Of a stretch of 64,000 nucleotides of DNA, positions 60,086-64,000 are shown piece after piece. Under the pieces are notes generated by a model. It was not told the origin of the DNA. It was given only the letters and a program-made list of their open reading frames with translations, and made no database searches. This DNA is from Theropithecus gelada (lineage: Eukaryota; Chordata; Mammalia; Primates; Cercopithecidae). How positions within the stretch are numbered: the first letter of the stretch is position 1; every line of letters starts with the position of its first letter. A program made the position numbers and the translations under genes. The stretch spans positions 152,264,645-152,328,644 of the forward strand of contig NC_037671.1 in assembly GCF_003255815.1 (NCBI RefSeq). Direction: 5' to 3'.

Positions 60086-63000
60086 ATGACAGGATCAAAT
60101 TCAAACATAACAATATTAACTTTAAATGTAAATGGGCTTAATGCCCCAATTAAAAGACACAGATTGGCAAATTGGATAAGGAGCCAAGACCCATCAGTGT
60201 GCTGTATTCAGGAGACCCATCTCATGTGCAAAGACACACATAGACTCAAAAGGATGGAGGAAAATCTAGCAAGCAAATGGAGAGAAAAAAAAGAAAAAAA
60301 AAAAAAAAAAAAAAAAAAAGCAGGGTTTCAGTCCTGGTCTCTGATAAAACAGATTTTAAACCAACAAACAGCAAAAGAGACAAAGAAGGCCACTACATAA
60401 TGGTAAGGGGATCAATTCAATAAGAAGAGCTAATTATCCTAAATATATATGCACCCAATATAGGAGCACCCAGGTTAATAAAGCAAGTCCTTAGAGACTA
60501 CAAAAAGACTTAGACTCCCACACAATAACAACAGGGAGACTTTAACACTCCGCTGTCAATATTAGACAGATCAATGAGACAGAAAGTTAACAAGGATATC
60601 CAGGACCTGAACTCAGCTCTGGACCAATCAGACCTAATAGACATCTACAGAACTCTACAACCCAAATCAACAGAATATACATTCTTCTCAGCACCATGTC
60701 ACACATATTCTAAAATTGACCAAATAATTGGTAGTGAAACATTCCTCAGCAAATGTAAAAGAACAGAAATCACAACACACTGTCTCTCAGACCACAGTGC
60801 AATCAAATTAGAACTCAGAATTAATAAACTCACTCAAAACCACACAACTACATGGAAACTGAACAACCTGCTCCTGAATGACTACTGGGTACATAATGAA
60901 ATGAAGGCAGAAATAAAGATGTTCTTTGAAACCAATGAGAACAAAGACACAAAGTAACAGAATCTCTAGGATACGTTTAAAGCATTGTGTAGAGGGAAAT
61001 TTATAGCACTAAATGTCCACCAGAGAAAGTAGGAAAAATCTAAAATTGACACCCTAACATCACAATTAAAAGAACTAGGGAAGCAAGAGCAAACAAATTC
61101 AAAAGCTAGCAAAAGGCAAGAAATAACTAAGATCAGAACAGAAGTGAAGGAGATAGAGACACAAAAAACTCTTCAAAAAATTAATGAATCCAGGAACTGG
61201 TTTTTCGAAAAGATTGACAAAATGGATACGCCACTAGCAAGACTAATAAAGAAGAAAAGAGAGAAGAGTCAAGTAGACACAATAAAAAATGATAAAGGGG
61301 ATATCACCACTCATCCCACATAAATACTATAAACACAGAAAATACTATAACTGCATCAGAAACTGCCATCAGAAAATACTATAAACACATCTATGCAAAT
61401 AAACTAGAAAATCCAGAAGAGATGAATAAATTCCTGGACACAGACACCCTCCCAAGACTAAACCAAGAAGAAGTTGAATCTCTGCATAGACCAATAACAG
61501 GCTCTGAAATTGAGGCAATAATTAATGGCCTACCAACCAAAAAAAGTCCAGGACCAGACAGATTTACAGCTGAATTCTACCAGAGATACAAAGAGGACCT
61601 GGTACCATTCCTTCCAAAACTACTTCAATCAATAGAAAAAGGGGGAATCCTCCCTAACTCATTTTATGAGGCTAGCATCATCCTGATACCAAAGTCTAAT
61701 AGAGACACAACAACAAAAGAGAACTTTAAGCCAATATCCCTGATGAACATCAGTGCAACAATCCTCCATAAAGTACTGGCAAACCGAATCCAGCAGCACA
61801 TCAAAAAACTTCTCCACTACGATCAAGATAACTTCATCCCTGGGATGCAAGGCTGGTTCAACATATGCAAATCAATAAACATAATCCATCACATAAACAG
61901 AACCAACGACAAAAACCACAGGATTATCTGAATAGAGGCAAAAAAGGCCTTTGACAAAATTCAACAGCCCTTCATGCTAAAAACTCTGAATAAACTAGGT
62001 ATTGATGGAACATATCTCAAAATAATAAGAGCTATTTATGACAAACCCACAGTCAATATCATACTGGATGGGCAAAAATTGGAAGTATTCCCTTTGAAAA
62101 CCAGCACAAGACAGGGATGCCCTCTCTCACCACTCCTATTCAAGATAGTGTTGGAAGTTCTGGCTAGGGCAATCAGGCAAGAGAAAGAAATACAGGGTAT
62201 TCAGTTAGGAAAAGAGGAAGTCAAATTGTCCCTGTGTGCAGATGACATAATCGTATATTTAGAAAATCCCATCATCTCAGCCCAAATTCTCCTTAAGCTG
62301 ATAAGCAACTTCAGCAAAGTCTCAGGATAAAAAATCAATGTGCAAAAATCACAAGCATTCCTATACACCAATAACAGACAGAGAGCCAAATCATGAGTGA
62401 ACTCGCATTCACAATTGCTACAAAGAGAAAAAAATACCTAGGATTCCAACTTACAAGGGATGTGAAGGACCTCTTCAAGGAGAACTACAAACCACTGCTC
62501 AACGAAATAAAAGAGGACACAAACAAATGGAAGAACATACCATGCTCATGGATAGGAAGAATCAATATTGTGAAAATGGCCATACTGCCCAAGCTAATTT
62601 ATAGATTCAGTGCTATCCTCATCAAGCTACCAATGAGTTTCTTCACAGAATTGGAGAAAACTACTTTAAAGTTCATATGGAACCAAAAAAGAGCCCGCAT
62701 TGCCAAGACAATCCTAAGTCAAAAGAACAAAGCTGGAGGCATCACGCTACCTGACTTCAAAGTATACTACAAGGCTACAGTAACCAAAGCAGCATGGTAC
62801 TGGTACAAGAACAGATATATAGACCAGTGGAACAGAACAGAGACTTCAGAAATAACACCACACGTCTACAACTATCTGATCTTTGACAAACCTGACAAAA
62901 ACAAGAAATGGGGAAAGGATTCCCTATTTAATAAATGGTGCTGGGAAAACTGGCTAGCCATATGTAGAAAGCTGAAACTGGATGCCTTTCTTACCCCATA

Positions 63001-63944
63001 TACATAAATTAACTTAAGATGGATTAAAGACTTAAATGTGAGAGCTAACACGATAAAAACCCTGAAGAAAACCTAGGCAATACCATTCAGCACATAGGCA
63101 TGGGCAAGGACTTCATGACAAAAACACCAAAAGCAATAGCAACAAAAGCCAAAATAGACAAGTGGGATCTAATTAAACTAAAGAGCCTCCGCACAACAAA
63201 ATAAACTATCATCAGAGTGAACAGGCAACCTGCAGAATGGGAGAAAAGTTTTGCAATCTACCCATCTGACAAAGGGCTAATATCCAGAATGTATAAGGAA
63301 TTTAAACAAATTTACAAGAAACAAACAATCCCATCAAAAAGTGAGCAACGGATATGAACTGACACCTTCTTAAAAGAAAACCTTTATGCAGCCAACAGAC
63401 ATATGAAAAAATGCTTATCATCACTGGTCATCAGAGAAATGCAAATCAAAACCACAATAAGGTACCATCTCACACCAGTTAGAACGGCAGTCATTAAAAA
63501 GTCAGGAAACAACAGATGCTGGAGAGGATGTGGAGAAATAGGAAAGCTTTTGCACTGTTGGTGGGAGTGTAAATTAATTCAACCATTGTGGAAGAAATGT
63601 GGCCATTCTTCAAAGATCTAGAACTAGAAATACCATTTGACCCAGTGATCCCATTACTCGGTACATACCCAAAGGATTATAAATCATGCTAGTATAAAGA
63701 CACATGTACATGTATGTTCATGGTGGCATGATTCACAAGAGCAAATACTTGGAACCAACCCAAATGTCCATCAATTAAGAAAATATGGCACATACACACC
63801 ATGGAATACTATGCAGTCATAAGAAAGGATGAGTTCATGTCCTTTGCAGGGATGTGGATGAAGCTGGAAACCATCATTCTAAGTAAACTATCCCAAGGAA
63901 AGAAAACCAAACACTGGATGTATTCACTCATAGGTGGGAGTTGA
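60086..63944 (+). pseudogene. LINE-1 ORF2 (endonuclease, reverse transcriptase), broken
   Basis: ATG at 60086 opens with TGSNSNITILTLNVNGLNAP (endonuclease start). The A-rich tract at 60286-60318 shifts the frame. The endonuclease catalytic SDH is at 60787-60795. A stop TAA at 60955 follows NENKDTK. RT then resumes in a new frame at 61422 (NKFLDTDTLPRLNQEEVESL). The catalytic box at 62235-62246 reads CADD where L1 normally has FADD. A TGA lies at 61929, a TAA at 62328, and the C-terminal region ends with a stop near 63005. ORF2 sequence continues to the consensus stop TGA at 63942-63944. Not able to mobilise. Confidence 0.92.
60286..60319 (+). repeat. Expanded A-rich tract in L1 ORF2
   Basis: AAAAAAAAGAAAA followed by more than 20 A. 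The consensus has only a few A here, so the tract expanded and shifted the frame. Confidence 0.9.
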
Positions 63945-64000
63945 ACAATGAGAATGCGTGGACACAGGGTGGGGAACATCACACACCAGGGCCTGTCGGG

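Larger units (their letters stand above)
58341..64000 (+). mobile_element. LINE-1 (L1PA-type), nearly full length, cut by window end
   Basis: 5' UTR (58341 to about 59008), ORF1 (59009-60019), spacer, ORF2 (60086-63944) and the start of the 3' UTR, which leaves the window. The 5' UTR is shortened by an internal deletion soon after the start (near 58410). Both ORFs are broken. The copy is moderately young by its low divergence. Subfamily not assigned. It would span over 5.6 kb. Confidence 0.93.

Noticed and set aside
1..64000. tRNA, snRNA, 7SK, Y RNA or microRNA genes
   Set aside because: I scanned for characteristic starts and boxes by eye and saw none I could support; only SINE-derived sequence was found. 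A covariance-model search would be decisive.

Overview
The window is primate nuclear DNA, most probably human. It is AT-rich and dominated by SINEs, LINEs and LTRs. AluY copies, L1PA-type LINE-1 copies, primate MST/THE1-like LTRs and a decayed retrocopy of a vertebrate WD40 gene all point that way. The chromosome cannot be told from the sequence. I see no intact protein-coding gene, no spliced exon structure and no functional RNA gene. Nearly every longer ORF lies in a transposable element or in the retrocopy. LINE, LTR and Alu family names are from memory of consensus sequences; subfamily names are tentative.

Layout. 1-2440: old L1M/HAL1-type LINE-1 carrying an AluY. 2441-9930: mostly anonymous AT-rich DNA with a Tigger-like DNA transposon, a MaLR LTR, a class I LTR with an 83-bp tandem duplication and a rearranged AluY. 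9930-14440: nearly full-length antisense L1M carrying an AluY and a fossil Alu monomer. 14440-24990: sparse region with MIR fragments, an L1M/HAL1 piece, a deleted Alu and short L1 3' ends in both orientations. 24990-35790: a nest. An old L1M was hit by a full-length younger L1 (15-bp target duplication), which was itself hit by a solo LTR (CCCAC duplication) and by an MST/THE1-like LTR (ATACA duplication), and that LTR was hit by a related LTR in the opposite orientation. 36530-38390: truncated L1 interrupted by another MST-like LTR (CTGGG duplication).

38833-47418 (minus strand): a long processed retrocopy of TBL1XR1 with 5' UTR, the whole coding region and a multi-kilobase 3' UTR. It is disabled by three frameshifts and three nonsense codons, and later received three Alus and one young L1, all in its own orientation. 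Inside that L1 a single N separates two almost identical 278-bp blocks, probably an assembly artefact.

48240-56060: old L1M hosting a second L1 that carries an AluY with an (AT)n tail, an isolated antisense L1 piece and a twin-primed (5'-inverted) L1. 56060-58340: mostly unique DNA with a tetranucleotide microsatellite. 58341 to the window end: an L1PA element with internally deleted 5' UTR and broken ORF1 and ORF2, running off the edge in its 3' UTR.

Nothing here looks like a new biological system. The points most worth checking are the retrocopy with its GC-rich former 5' UTR, the 278-bp duplication with the N, and the layered insertions, whose target duplications give a clear relative order.
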